Source: JAIYDQ01 sp034408855 (GTDB lineage Bacteria; Planctomycetota; Planctomycetia; Pirellulales; Pirellulaceae). Taken from it: a stretch of 57,713 bases of DNA. Below, in pieces: positions 47,608 to 57,069 of this stretch (position 1 is the first letter of the stretch; each line of letters opens with the position of its first letter). Where the stretch lies: NCBI GenBank assembly GCA_034408855.1, contig JAWXCK010000242.1:1-57713 (forward strand). The letters run 5' to 3'. A model generated the notes under the pieces. The model had not been told where the DNA came from. It did no database searches and worked only from the letters and a program-made list of their open reading frames with translations. The position numbers and the translations under genes are program-made.

Positions 47608-48654
47608 ATGACCACAACGGCAAATAGCCATCAAGATCTCGATCGAATACAAATCGCTCGCAAACAGATTCTCGAACAAATATCCAAGACGATCGTTGGA
47701 CAACAGGAAGTTATTGAGCAGCTTCTGATTGGGATCTTCAGTCGCGGGCACTGCCTATTAGAAGGTGTACCCGGCTTAGCCAAGACACTGATGATTAGCT
47801 CGTTGGCTCGGACGATGAATTTGTCATTCAGCCGAATTCAGTTCACACCCGACCTCATGCCGGCCGACATCACTGGGACGGAAGTCATCGAGGAAAACAA
47901 AACGACAGGTGCGCGCGAGCGTCGCTTCATGGAAGGTCCGCTCTTTGCCAGCGTCATATTGGCGGATGAAATCAATCGAACGCCGCCGAAGACACAAGCC
48001 GCCTTGTTGGAAGCTATGCAAGAAAGGCAAATCACCGTCGGTCGACAGCGGCACGAACTATCCGATCCCTTTTTCGTGCTCGCCACTCAAAACCCGCTTG
48101 AGCAAGAAGGAACCTATCCGCTTCCCGAAGCTCAGCAAGATCGGTTCATGTTTAAAATCATGGTCGACTATCCAAATTTCGAGGAAGAGTTCGAAGTCGC
48201 ACGACGAACAACCGGAATCGTTCAAGATCGGGTTGACAGTATTATTTCGGGACCTGAGATTATTCACCTTCAAAATTTCGTCCGAAGTATCGAAGTTGCT
48301 GAAAATGTTATACGGTACGCGCTGGCCATTGTCCGACAGACACGCGTAACACAACCGGGCGTTCCTGATTTCGTCCGAGAGCAAGTAGGCTGGGGAGCTG
48401 GTCCGAGAGCCGTGCAGTTTTTAATCATAGGAGCAAAAGCCCGCGCCGCTTTGCTCGGTCGTTCGCATGTCGACCCGCAAGATATACAGTTTCTGGCCAA
48501 GCCGGTCCTGCGACATCGGATCAACGTTAATTTCGCTGCCGAGAGCGATGGCCTTCGAAGCGACGACATCATCGATCGTATTATAGAAAACACGCCAACC
48601 GAACAAGACGAACTGCTCCGCGATGCCCGATTCCAAAAAATATTTGCATCCTGA
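47608..48654 (+). CDS. MoxR-family AAA+ ATPase
   Basis: 348 residues. Walker A GVPGLAKT is at 53-60, Walker B VILADEINRTPPKTQAALLEAMQE is classic MoxR, sensor 1 is LATQNPLEQEGTYPLPEAQQDRF, and the lid region lies in the last 100 residues. GAGGA lies about 10 nt before the ATG. MoxR proteins act as chaperone-like ATPases that mature partners containing a VWA domain. The downstream DUF58, BatA-like and VWA genes are the expected partners. It overlaps the next gene by 32 nt, indicating translational coupling. Confidence 0.95.
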   Translation: MTTTANSHQDLDRIQIARKQILEQISKTIVGQQEVIEQLLIGIFSRGHCLLEGVPGLAKTLMISSLARTMNLSFSRIQFTPDLMPADITGTEVIEENKTTGARERRFMEGPLFASVILADEINRTPPKTQAALLEAMQERQITVGRQRHELSDPFFVLATQNPLEQEGTYPLPEAQQDRFMFKIMVDYPNFEEEFEVARRTTGIVQDRVDSIISGPEIIHLQNFVRSIEVAENVIRYALAIVRQTRVTQPGVPDFVREQVGWGAGPRAVQFLIIGAKARAALLGRSHVDPQDIQFLAKPVLRHRINVNFAAESDGLRSDDIIDRIIENTPTEQDELLRDARFQKIFAS

Positions 48655-49525
48655 AGCGATTCGACGCATCGCGCCGATGGAGCTTCGAGCTCAGCGGATC
48701 GTCGATGGGTTTCTATCGGGAATGCATCGCAGTCCGTACTTCGGGCAATCGGTCGAGTTCGTCCAGCATCGACAGTATGTGCCCGGAGACGACCTTCGAC
48801 ACATCGACTGGAAAGTCTGGGGACGCCAGGATCGACTCTACATCAAGCAGTACGAAGAGGACACGAATCTCCGGTGCACGCTTCTGGTCGATGCCTCGGA
48901 GAGCATGGTTTACGGTCGAGGCCCGCTGAACAAATTCGATTATGCGGCGACCGTTGCGGCTAGCCTGGCTTATCTCGCACTTCGCCAGCAGGACGCCGTA
49001 GGGCTAGCGGTTTTCGATACGAAAATTCGAACTAAATTGCCCTGGCGATCCAGTCGCAAACACTTGCAATCGATTTACAGTGCCTTAGAGCAACAGTCAC
49101 CGACAGAAAAAACCGATCTACGAGCGATTTTCCGACAGGTGCAGGAAAGCTATCCTCGTCGTTGTCTTATGATTCTGATCACCGATTTTCTCGGTGCCGA
49201 TGAATCGACCTTGAAGGGGCTGGCAGCCTTGAGACAATCCGGGCATGATTGCTTGGTATTCCATGTGATGGACGATGATGAACTCGATTTCCCCTTCAAC
49301 GATCCGACACGCTTTGAAGGGATGGAAGCGATGGATACTTTGGCGTGCAACCCACGTGCGCTGCGCGAAGGATACTTGGAGTCATTGCAACGGTTTCTCG
49401 ATCGGATTCGCCGAGCCTGCGCAACGTATAAAATTGATTATCAACTTACTCGAACTAGCCAACCTATGGACGCGACGCTGACGGCTTTCCTGGCGTCGCG
49501 AATGGCTCATATGCGCAAACGCTAA
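48623..49525 (+). CDS. DUF58 domain-containing protein with VWA-like fold
   Basis: 300 residues. DUF58 signature: SVEFVQHRQYVPGDDLRHIDWKVWGRQDRLYIKQYEEDTNL, followed by the VWA-like LLVDASESM with a DxSxS motif at 90-94. The start overlaps the MoxR gene by 32 nt. The protein probably uses the MIDAS-like site to bind metal and partners at the inner membrane; no membrane helix is seen in it. In the MoxR operons of many bacteria, DUF58 proteins accompany Bat-type proteins linked to envelope stress; the precise role is unknown. Confidence 0.93.
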   Translation: MPDSKKYLHPEAIRRIAPMELRAQRIVDGFLSGMHRSPYFGQSVEFVQHRQYVPGDDLRHIDWKVWGRQDRLYIKQYEEDTNLRCTLLVDASESMVYGRGPLNKFDYAATVAASLAYLALRQQDAVGLAVFDTKIRTKLPWRSSRKHLQSIYSALEQQSPTEKTDLRAIFRQVQESYPRRCLMILITDFLGADESTLKGLAALRQSGHDCLVFHVMDDDELDFPFNDPTRFEGMEAMDTLACNPRALREGYLESLQRFLDRIRRACATYKIDYQLTRTSQPMDATLTAFLASRMAHMRKR

Positions 49526-49546
49526 TTGCTGGAGTGAACTGTCGGG

Positions 49547-51964
49547 ATGCAATTTGTTTTTCAACCGCTAGCTTGGGGATTCCTATTGGTCGTGGTGCCT
49601 TTGTTGGTCCACTTGATCAATTTACTGCGCCATCGCAGACAGCGATGGGCGGCCATGGAGTTCTTGCTCGAAAGCTATCGCAAACACAAACGCTGGGTTT
49701 GGATGAAGCAATTGCTGTTGCTGCTTTCGCGAATGGCCGTAATGGCAGTCCTGGTCGCTATGCTCGCACAGTGGGTCAGCAGTTCTCGATGGCTTTCGAT
49801 CTTTGGCCAGTCAGTGACGCACCACTATGTGGTGCTGGATGACAGCATGTCGATGGGTGACTCGTCGCAAGGAACCACGGCTTATCAATCCGGCTTGCGG
49901 GCCATCGCTGGCTTGCTTCAATCGGTAGCCGACGAGCAAGGATCGCATCAAGTCACTATTTTGCGATATAGCCGTGCGATGAATTTGGTACCCAAGAAGC
50001 CGTCGGATGCTTCGAAATCGGAAACGGCAGTTGCACTTTCAACCAAAGCTGTTTCTGCCGATACCGTAGCCGATATTTTATCGCGAACCGTTCCAACGAA
50101 TCCAGCCAGTCTTTTAGATCGACTCAACAACACGACTCCGCTGGTGCTCGACATCTCACCGATCGGTGCCATTCAAATCGTCCTTTCCTTGATTCGAAAT
50201 GCGTCGAGCGAAAAGGCCCAAGTCTATATCGTCAGCGATTTCCGCGACAAAGATTGGCGGCAGAGTCAGGAGATTCGGAGCGCCCTAGAACCCTTGAAAG
50301 CTTTGCAAGCCGAGTTGAGTCTCGTCGATTGTTCTCCAATGGCTCACGAAAATCTTGGTTTGGTTTCGTTGGAACCGGATCAAGAAATACTTGCGGCGGG
50401 CGTTCCAGTGATGATGAAACTCGAATTGCGAAATCCAGGAGCAACCACGCTACGCAATGTAAATGTCGCGGTGAAGCTATTCGAATTCGATGGCGAAAAG
50501 ACGACCCCTCGACCCGATCGATTCGCTTCGGGGAATGAAACGCAGTTGCCACCCGTCGTCATCGACTCGATCGGTCCTGGCGAGACGATTGCGCGGCGAG
50601 TGCAGATTGTATTTTCTTCGGTCGGTTCGCATGTCGTACAAGCAACACTTCCGGACGATCCACTGTTAGACGACAACAGCATTGCGTCTGCGCTGGAAAT
50701 TGTTGCAAGCCAACAGTTGCTGGTCGTCGATGGCGACGAGAATCGTCGGGGATTGTTTTTTTTGAATGCTGCTTTAAATCCAGGTGGGATGACACGCACC
50801 GGTTGGACACCGGTTGCAAAAGAGCCTGCCTTTCTGCGGGATGCATCGCCAGAAATGCTTGAATCGTACGCCGCCATCGTTCTGTTAAACGTTCGAGCAA
50901 TCGAATCGCGAGCTCTTAGCAATTTGGAAACGTACGTTCGCAACGGAGGCGGGCTGGCGATCGCCCTTGGCGGATCGCTTACCAATGCAGACTACGATCG
51001 GTACAATCGCGACTGGTATCGACAAGGCGAAGGACTATTGCCGCTGAGTATTGAAGGCGTCGTTACGTTGCCCTTGTCCGAGGACGGAGCTGCTAGTCCA
51101 GATATTATCGCTGGACGCCATCCAGTCTTCGCGTCATTGCTCGGCTTAAGCAATTCTCCATTTCAATTGGTACGCGTTTCTCGTTACGTCCGATTGGATT
51201 ACGACAAAACGGAGGCATCGCGACTTCCTGGTGAATCAGTGACGCCGCTCTGGCAACCAATTGCGACGCTTCGCGACGGTGCCCCGCTGATGGTGGATCG
51301 CGCATTCGGTCAAGGACGCGTGGTTGTCTTAGCTACGGCGCTGGACCCCGAATGGACGAATTGGCCACAGGATCCAACGTTCGTTGTCACGATGCTCAAA
51401 ACGATGGGATATCTCGCATCGTTTCGATGGAAGGAAACATCGGCGATCGTAGGTACACCCATCGATTGGAAATTTTCGTCGCGAGATATGACGCCCGAAG
51501 TCGAAATACTATTGGGCGCAAACGGTCGTGGTATTGGGCGTTCACTGCTTTCGGTCACCGCGAGACCGGTCGCTGAACCGATGTTGGATGTCAACTTATT
51601 TGCCGATCCGACGGTGCAGAGTGAAGAACAGTTTCGATCCTTTCTATCGCCAGGTGTTACCGAAGTTTGGAATACGACGCTCCAAGGGATACGTGTCGTC
51701 AAGAATTTCGCCAGGAATGCTCCGTTTGCCGAAGGTGAATTAAAAAAGATTTCTTCCGCCGATTTGTTGGCTGGACTAAGACCAACGGAAGCCAAATATC
51801 GCGAAGCAGATTCGCTTGCTTCTACCACCGCGTTGGCTGGACTGACCAATCGACAAGGAATGCTTTTAGCGATGCTGCTTGGCCTGTTGATGCTCGAACA
51901 ATTCCTAGCTTGGAGCGCCAGTTATCACTTGTCGAGTCCTGCTGTCGCAAGGGCAACACCATGA
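49547..51964 (+). CDS. BatA-domain / VWA-like membrane protein
   Basis: 805 residues. N-terminal BatA/aerotolerance helix pair (FQPLAWGFLLVVVPLLVHLINLLRHRR, then the WVWMKQLLLLLSRMAVMAVLVAMLAQW segment), a VWA-like domain with DDSMSMG (DxSxS at 98-102), and long beta-rich parts up to about 720. A C-terminal membrane helix sits near 770-790 (MLLAMLLGLLMLEQFLA). Topology is two N-terminal helices and one C-terminal helix with a large exported domain. It is coded directly after DUF58 and shares the ATGA junction with the next gene. Together with MoxR it would form a membrane complex of unknown substrate. Confidence 0.9.
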   Translation: MQFVFQPLAWGFLLVVVPLLVHLINLLRHRRQRWAAMEFLLESYRKHKRWVWMKQLLLLLSRMAVMAVLVAMLAQWVSSSRWLSIFGQSVTHHYVVLDDSMSMGDSSQGTTAYQSGLRAIAGLLQSVADEQGSHQVTILRYSRAMNLVPKKPSDASKSETAVALSTKAVSADTVADILSRTVPTNPASLLDRLNNTTPLVLDISPIGAIQIVLSLIRNASSEKAQVYIVSDFRDKDWRQSQEIRSALEPLKALQAELSLVDCSPMAHENLGLVSLEPDQEILAAGVPVMMKLELRNPGATTLRNVNVAVKLFEFDGEKTTPRPDRFASGNETQLPPVVIDSIGPGETIARRVQIVFSSVGSHVVQATLPDDPLLDDNSIASALEIVASQQLLVVDGDENRRGLFFLNAALNPGGMTRTGWTPVAKEPAFLRDASPEMLESYAAIVLLNVRAIESRALSNLETYVRNGGGLAIALGGSLTNADYDRYNRDWYRQGEGLLPLSIEGVVTLPLSEDGAASPDIIAGRHPVFASLLGLSNSPFQLVRVSRYVRLDYDKTEASRLPGESVTPLWQPIATLRDGAPLMVDRAFGQGRVVVLATALDPEWTNWPQDPTFVVTMLKTMGYLASFRWKETSAIVGTPIDWKFSSRDMTPEVEILLGANGRGIGRSLLSVTARPVAEPMLDVNLFADPTVQSEEQFRSFLSPGVTEVWNTTLQGIRVVKNFARNAPFAEGELKKISSADLLAGLRPTEAKYREADSLASTTALAGLTNRQGMLLAMLLGLLMLEQFLAWSASYHLSSPAVARATP

Positions 51965-54810
51965 GCGACACACGCGAGTTTTATGAGTGGATGCGACTGC
52001 AAACATTGGATCAATGGTGGCATTGGATCGTGCTGGCTTTGGTCTTGATCGCAATTTTGAGTTACGCGATCTATTGGTATCGTCGCGACTGGATCGAGTT
52101 GCCGCGAAGTTTGGGCTGGGCACTTTTATTGCTGAGAATCACAGCTCTTTGCGGCATCGCGGTGTTCTTCTTTGATCTACAAAAGCGGTCAGAACAACGC
52201 TTAGTGCGTCCTTCGCGGCTTGCCATTCTTGTCGATACATCGTTGAGCATGTCGCTGCCGATGGAGAATATTCCAACCGCCGCAGGTGCCAAGAACCGCA
52301 TGGAGACTGTGATCGAATTCTTTTCGAAATCGCCCGTGCTCCACCAATTGCAAGCACTTCATGATGTGTCGATCTATCGATTTGATCAGACGCAACGACC
52401 CGCTTTGATCGCTTCGTTTTCCAAACCGAAAAAGAGCCAACAGAGCGATAGTGAAGCCAGTCGCAGTTCGACGGCCCTTTGGAAAACACTGAGCCGAGTC
52501 GTTTGGGGTGGTACAATTTTTGGAGGCGTGGCATTGTTGGGGCTGGTGATTGCGATGGGCGCTCGAGTCACCGGTTCGAAAGCCCCGGCTTGGCCATACG
52601 TCGCGCTTTTGAGTGTTGTAGCGGTCGTTGCGGCAATTGCGATTGTTGGTACCGCAACCCTGCGTGGCTCGTACTATCCAGTCGGAAGTTTATGGGCGTT
52701 TGAAGAACCTAATCTCGACGAACTCGATGCGACGACAAAACAACTCGCTCAAGATTCGGGGCCCAAACCGGCAATAAATACTGTTGGAAATGAAGCCAAA
52801 GGACCGGAGCAAATCGATTGGCCCACGTTGTTGATGGCCTCGGGCGTCGAGACACGATTGGGCGACGCTATTCAATCGATTGTCGAGCAAGAGCGAGGAA
52901 CGCCTTTGTCGGGGATTGTTATCCTCACCGACGGGCAAAGCAATTCAGGGGTCGATCCTGTTGCTGCCGCATCGATGGCCTTGTCGTCGAACATCCCCAT
53001 CTTTGCGATCGGACTCGGCGATCCAAACGATCCTATCAACGTTCGGCTTGTCGATCTCGAAGCACCTAAACGAGTCTATCCTGGCGATCGATTTCGAATC
53101 ACGGCATTGGTACAAGCTACCGGCTTAGCGGGTAAAAAGTGTTCGATCCAAATCCGACGCCGTTCCGCAGGCGGCTCGAGCGAAAATTTAGCCATCGAAG
53201 AAGAGATTCAAATCGAACTTGGAAGCGATGAAGAATTGAAGCCCGTCAGCTTCGATGTGGTGCCTCGCGAGATTGGTTCGTGGCTCTATGACGTGAAACT
53301 GCTCCCACCTTCGCAAGACACCAATACCCAGGACAACAGTCTCGATGCGGAAGTTCGAGTCGTTGAGCCTCGCTCAACCGTGCTCATCATCGCCGGTGGT
53401 CCGACTCGCGAATATCAATTTGTCCGCAACCTTTTGTTTCGTGATAAGACCGTCCAGTCGCATGTTTTCTTGCAAACCGGAGGTCCTGGGATGTCGCAAG
53501 AAGCCAATAAGCTATTGACCGATTTTCCCAAATCGCAGCTGGAATTGTCCGAGTATGATTGCGTGATCGCGTTTGATGCCGATTGGATGGCTCTTTCAGT
53601 ACCCCAGATCGAAGCCCTCGAAAAATGGGTTTCGCAACAAGCCGGCGGACTGATTTCGATCTTAGGTCCCGTCGCTTCGCCGCAATGGACAGGAACGAGT
53701 GGGAACGGTGATCGTCGCGCTGAAATCCTTCGGAATCTATCACCAGTCGTGCTCAATGGTCGTGGAACGCGACTGGTATCGATGGGACGATTCGAGAGCG
53801 AGACGATTTGGCCTTTAAAATTCACCGACAATGCTCGCGGCATGGACTTTATTCAAATCACCAACGACGCGGAAACAAGCCAGGCTGCATGGAGCAACTT
53901 TTCAGGCGTCTATAGTTTTTACGCCAGCTACGAACCAAAACCGGGCGCGCTTCCGCTAGCCTATTTTTCAGATCCGGCCACATCCTTCGATGGCAAACTC
54001 CCCGTCTATTTGGCAACGCAGTTTTATGGTGCTGGTCGAGTCGCGTTTCAAGGAAGCGGCGAGATGTGGCGGATGAGGCAGCTTAGCGATGACTATTTTG
54101 ATACGTATTACACCAAACTCATTCGATGGGTTTCGCAATCGCGACTCTTGCGCGATTCCGATCGCGGGATGCTGCTGCTTGATAAACAACAAGCCCTTGT
54201 GGGTGAACAGATCAATGTTCGCGCAGTCTTGCGAGACGAACAATTCCAGCCGCTTATCTTGCCCAACGCGACAGCTCGATTGTACGATCCGTCCGGTCGC
54301 AATGCGCCGTTAGAACTCATGCCATTGCAGGACGTCAACCAATTAGGAACGTATGTGGCAACATTCTTGGCGAAGCAGACAGGTTCATACGAAGTCCGGT
54401 TACCAATCGGAAATTTATCGGACCGGCAAGTCCTAAGCCAACAGGTGACCGTACGTGTTCCAACGCGAGAAATTCAGCGGCCGCAGCGCAATGATCGCCT
54501 CTTGACCGAGTTGGCCGAAAAAACGGGCGGCGCATACTTGCCGAGTCTGGCCAATGCTAGTGAGCCTGTTTCGGAAACAACGACACAATCCGATCCAAGT
54601 ATGAAAAATCAATCGATAACCGATCAACGAACTAGCGGCGAGTCGACGATGCGCATCGTTTCGATGATTGCTCCTCGAGAACAAGTGAATTTCTTGCCTG
54701 GTGCTCCTGATCGACAGTTCCAACAACGACTCATGGGGACGCTGATGGCTTTGATCGGTACCGCCTTATCCCTCGAATGGCTACTACGTCGACTCAGCAA
54801 GCTAGCCTAA
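51961..54810 (+). CDS. Large VWA-domain membrane protein
   Basis: 949 residues from ATG 51961, which overlaps the upstream stop (ATGA); 17 extra codons upstream in frame are spurious. Helices at about 20-40 and 51-71 are followed by a VWA domain with MIDAS DTSLSMS at 92-98 and a second VWA-like half (SGIVILTDGQSNSGVDPVAAASMA). An internal helical pair lies at 200-260 (IFGGVALLGLVIAMGARV, YVALLSVVAVVAAIAIVGTA). The rest is beta-rich with an Ig-like end (RDEQFQPLILPNATARLYDPSG) and a last hydrophobic stretch near the C-terminus. It closes the MoxR operon. The paired VWA segments flanking an inserted membrane hairpin are notable; function unknown. Confidence 0.9.
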   Translation: MSDTREFYEWMRLQTLDQWWHWIVLALVLIAILSYAIYWYRRDWIELPRSLGWALLLLRITALCGIAVFFFDLQKRSEQRLVRPSRLAILVDTSLSMSLPMENIPTAAGAKNRMETVIEFFSKSPVLHQLQALHDVSIYRFDQTQRPALIASFSKPKKSQQSDSEASRSSTALWKTLSRVVWGGTIFGGVALLGLVIAMGARVTGSKAPAWPYVALLSVVAVVAAIAIVGTATLRGSYYPVGSLWAFEEPNLDELDATTKQLAQDSGPKPAINTVGNEAKGPEQIDWPTLLMASGVETRLGDAIQSIVEQERGTPLSGIVILTDGQSNSGVDPVAAASMALSSNIPIFAIGLGDPNDPINVRLVDLEAPKRVYPGDRFRITALVQATGLAGKKCSIQIRRRSAGGSSENLAIEEEIQIELGSDEELKPVSFDVVPREIGSWLYDVKLLPPSQDTNTQDNSLDAEVRVVEPRSTVLIIAGGPTREYQFVRNLLFRDKTVQSHVFLQTGGPGMSQEANKLLTDFPKSQLELSEYDCVIAFDADWMALSVPQIEALEKWVSQQAGGLISILGPVASPQWTGTSGNGDRRAEILRNLSPVVLNGRGTRLVSMGRFESETIWPLKFTDNARGMDFIQITNDAETSQAAWSNFSGVYSFYASYEPKPGALPLAYFSDPATSFDGKLPVYLATQFYGAGRVAFQGSGEMWRMRQLSDDYFDTYYTKLIRWVSQSRLLRDSDRGMLLLDKQQALVGEQINVRAVLRDEQFQPLILPNATARLYDPSGRNAPLELMPLQDVNQLGTYVATFLAKQTGSYEVRLPIGNLSDRQVLSQQVTVRVPTREIQRPQRNDRLLTELAEKTGGAYLPSLANASEPVSETTTQSDPSMKNQSITDQRTSGESTMRIVSMIAPREQVNFLPGAPDRQFQQRLMGTLMALIGTALSLEWLLRRLSKLA

Positions 54811-54932
54811 TCACAATGCAACGCGCTGAACCTCTCTGCGTTTCTGCAAGAATTATGCCAGCACGCAGTTCAATCGTTCCTTAGCAAACAGAGCCCAACC
54901 AAGAAGAAATTCCCTGACAAGCAGAGTTTAGA

Positions 54933-55391
54933 TCACGCCGACGCTCTGGCATATGGAACCAGCCATCCTTTGCCTTTGGAATACAGCGAGAACAATAGCC
55001 AAGCAATCGACAACATGATAACTACCGCCGGCATCACCGCGCCAGATTGCCCCATGACCTGCAAGCCTCCGGCAATCAACATTGTGTATACCATCTGAAT
55101 CAACACGGCAACGAAACTAACCGTGAACAATTGAACAGACAATCTTTTCCGCATCAGCAAGCAGATGCTTCCAGCAACGCCAGCGCTCACGGAAATCGCG
55201 AAGACAAAGTAAATCCAACTGGGGGTCGAACGAGACCACTCCTTTTGCTCGTCCGTCATCGACTCCATCATCGCTTCCTGTGCGAAGACCTCAGACAGCA
55301 GAATTAGGCATCCCATAATATTCCACAGCAGCGCGACTGCCGCGATCGCCCAAAACCATAGGGGAACGGATACTTTTTGATGTTCGTTCAT
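54933..55391 (-). CDS. Small four-helix integral membrane protein
   Basis: 152 residues from ATG 55391. Hydrophobic segments at about 10-32 (VPLWFWAIAAVALLWNIMGCLILLS), 58-78 (WIYFVFAISVSAGVAGSICLL), 86-108 (VQLFTVSFVAVLIQMVYTMLIAGGL) and 117-137 (GAVMPAVVIMLSIAWLLFSLYS). The end KGKGWLVPYARASA is hydrophilic. The pattern (first helix with WNIMG, a middle charged loop with MTDEQ) resembles small uncharacterised membrane proteins found next to sugar and transporter genes in many bacteria. It is convergent with the VWA gene, with about 120 nt between them. Confidence 0.65.
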   Translation of the reverse strand: MNEHQKVSVPLWFWAIAAVALLWNIMGCLILLSEVFAQEAMMESMTDEQKEWSRSTPSWIYFVFAISVSAGVAGSICLLMRKRLSVQLFTVSFVAVLIQMVYTMLIAGGLQVMGQSGAVMPAVVIMLSIAWLLFSLYSKGKGWLVPYARASA

Positions 55392-55484
55392 TTGTCGGCC
55401 CTCAGCACTTCGGCAAGCAAAACCCGCGTATCGTTCGTGTTCAAACCATACCCGTCTTACTGTCACACCGTCATTGAGCCGGGT

Positions 55485-56207
55485 TTATGAATGCGAATAG
55501 GACGGGGCCGATTTCTCCTCGAAACAGATCACTTGGTCACGACCATTGGCCTTCGCTCTATACAGTGCTTGGTCAGCGCAGTGCAGGAAGTCGGAGGGCG
55601 AGTCGTTTTCGTCCGGTATCGCTGTCACAAACCCAATGCTCACAGTCACGATGCCTCCACGAACGTTCGAGGAGAGATGCGGGATCGCCATACTGCGAAC
55701 GCTGTACAGAATGGATTCAAAAACAACCTCTGCCCCTGCCCGGTCTGTGTTTGGAAGTACGATGACAAACTCCTCACCGCCGAAGCGGGCGACGAGATCA
55801 CCGGGGCGCTGCAGGCTCGACTGTATGGTCTTAGCCACTGCCTTGAGGCAATCGTCGCCAGCCAAATGTCCATGTTGGTCGTTAAACTGCTTGAAGCAAT
55901 CGACATCGACCATAGCAAGGGAAAACAGCGATTGAGTTCGGTGATGCTGCTTCCATTCTTGCTGAAGCGTGCGGTCGAAACACCTTCGGTTGGCGATTCC
56001 AGTCAATCCGTCCGTCGTAGCTTGAAGTTGCAGTAGTCGATTAGCTTCTTGCACTTTGAATTCAGCTAGTTTCCGCGGCGTGATGGCGTCGTGAGTGACG
56101 ACAATGCACGGCGAGCCGTCAATTTCAAACCGAGTAACCCGAACAGAAAACCAGCGCTGTTCGGACGGTGAATGGCAGTGATATCCCCGAAAGTGAGCGA
56201 GCGGGAG
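55485..56207 (-). pseudogene. 5'-truncated PAS-GGDEF diguanylate cyclase gene
   Basis: The GGDEF domain is complete: LTGIANRRCFDRTL, VDVDCFKQFNDQHGHLAGDD, ARFGGEEFVIVLP with the active-site GGEEF, and HCADQALYRAKANGRD. Upstream of GTG 56054 the frame stays open for about 50 codons and reads RWFSVRVTRFEIDGSPCIVV, ending in the linker TPRKLAEFKVQEANR. That is the end of a PAS domain feeding into the cyclase. A TAG at 56208-56210 stops the frame, and no ATG is available. The PAS start and any preceding region are missing exactly where the tetR promoter begins. A shorter GGDEF-only product from GTG 56054 is possible, but no ribosome-binding site supports it. Confidence 0.75.
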
Positions 56208-56218
56208 CTAAACTACGC

Positions 56219-56247
56219 TTGACAATTACTGACGCAGCGTCAATAAT
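56219..56247 (+). promoter_or_regulatory. Sigma-70-like promoter of the tetR gene
   Basis: TTGACA (56219-56224) and AATAAT (56242-56247) are separated by 17 nt; both are close to consensus (6/6 and 5/6). The -10 ends 7 nt before the ATG at 56255, so transcription should start at or within a base or two of the start codon, giving a leaderless mRNA. Confidence 0.75.
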
Positions 56248-56249
56248 TG
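56223..56249. promoter_or_regulatory. Palindromic operator for the adjacent TetR protein
   Basis: 27-bp inverted repeat with 13-nt arms (12 of 13 matched) around a single central base, CAATTACTGACGC then A then GCGTCAATAATTG. It fills the spacer between -35 and -10 and touches both, so binding would block RNA polymerase. This is the classic position for self-repression by a TetR-type protein; binding is inferred. Confidence 0.75.
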
Positions 56250-56254
56250 ACGAC

Positions 56255-56992
56255 ATGGCTACGCAAACACGGAAACAGCGAGAAGTTCAGGATCGGGAGG
56301 CTCAGATACTTATGCTGGCCCGTCCGATTCTGCTGCGCGAAGGGTATCAAGCGCTGAGTATGGACCGATTGGCGGGGCTGATGGAGTATGCCAAAGGGAC
56401 GCTCTACAATCACTTTCCAAACAAAGAAGAGATCGTGCTTGCCCTAGCCATCGAATCGATGGAGCTTCGCTTCCAGATTTTCGAGGCGGCTTCGATGCTC
56501 AGCACAAAGTCGCGAATACGGCTGATGGGGATTGGGGCGGCGTGCGAACTATATACTCAGCAATATCGCGATCATTTTGCGATCGAGGAATGGATTCGCA
56601 ACAGCACGATTTGGGACAAGTCGTCGACCAAACGCCAGGATTTGATTAGGCATTGTGAATCGCGCTGCATGGGAGTCGTGGCAGGGATCGTCCGAGATGG
56701 AGTCGTTCACGGCGATCTAAAATTGCGCGATGGACTCTCTGCCGAAGAGATGATTTTCGGCTTTTGGTCGCTGAATTACGGCAGCCAAGTCCTTGCCGCG
56801 ACGAGTCCATCGTTGGCTTCGTTGGGAATCCCCGATGCTCCCAAGGCAATCCGTCATCATTGCTATACGCTGATGAACGGCTTCGACTGGAAGCCGCTCC
56901 TCGTATTCGACGAGCACAATCAAATGATGGACGAACTGCGAGCCAAGCTCACTGTCCGATTTCAAGCATCCGTAGAGATTTTATCAGCGTAG
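56255..56992 (+). CDS. TetR/AcrR family transcriptional regulator
   Basis: 245 residues. The DNA-binding domain lies in the first 60 (ILMLARPILLREGYQALSMDRLAGLMEYAKGTLYNHFPNKEEI), the standard TetR helix-turn-helix. The remaining helical part (about 70-240) senses an unknown ligand. The predicted self-operator lies directly upstream. The frame is also open to a GTG at 56168, but the promoter sits inside that stretch, so the ATG is the real start. The next gene is an efflux adaptor remnant, the normal partner of an AcrR-like regulator. Confidence 0.9.
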   Translation: MATQTRKQREVQDREAQILMLARPILLREGYQALSMDRLAGLMEYAKGTLYNHFPNKEEIVLALAIESMELRFQIFEAASMLSTKSRIRLMGIGAACELYTQQYRDHFAIEEWIRNSTIWDKSSTKRQDLIRHCESRCMGVVAGIVRDGVVHGDLKLRDGLSAEEMIFGFWSLNYGSQVLAATSPSLASLGIPDAPKAIRHHCYTLMNGFDWKPLLVFDEHNQMMDELRAKLTVRFQASVEILSA

Positions 56993-57069
56993 TTTCAATG
57001 CAACTTTTTTTTGCCAGAAAATGGCGCGGTGTCAAATAGTGACAGCTTACTCAATTAAGGTTTAGCAAC

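Noticed and set aside
57030..57044. TGTCA-5-TGACA inverted repeat before the efflux adaptor as a second TetR site
   Set aside because: Only 5-bp arms and little likeness to the 27-bp operator upstream of tetR; too short to claim.
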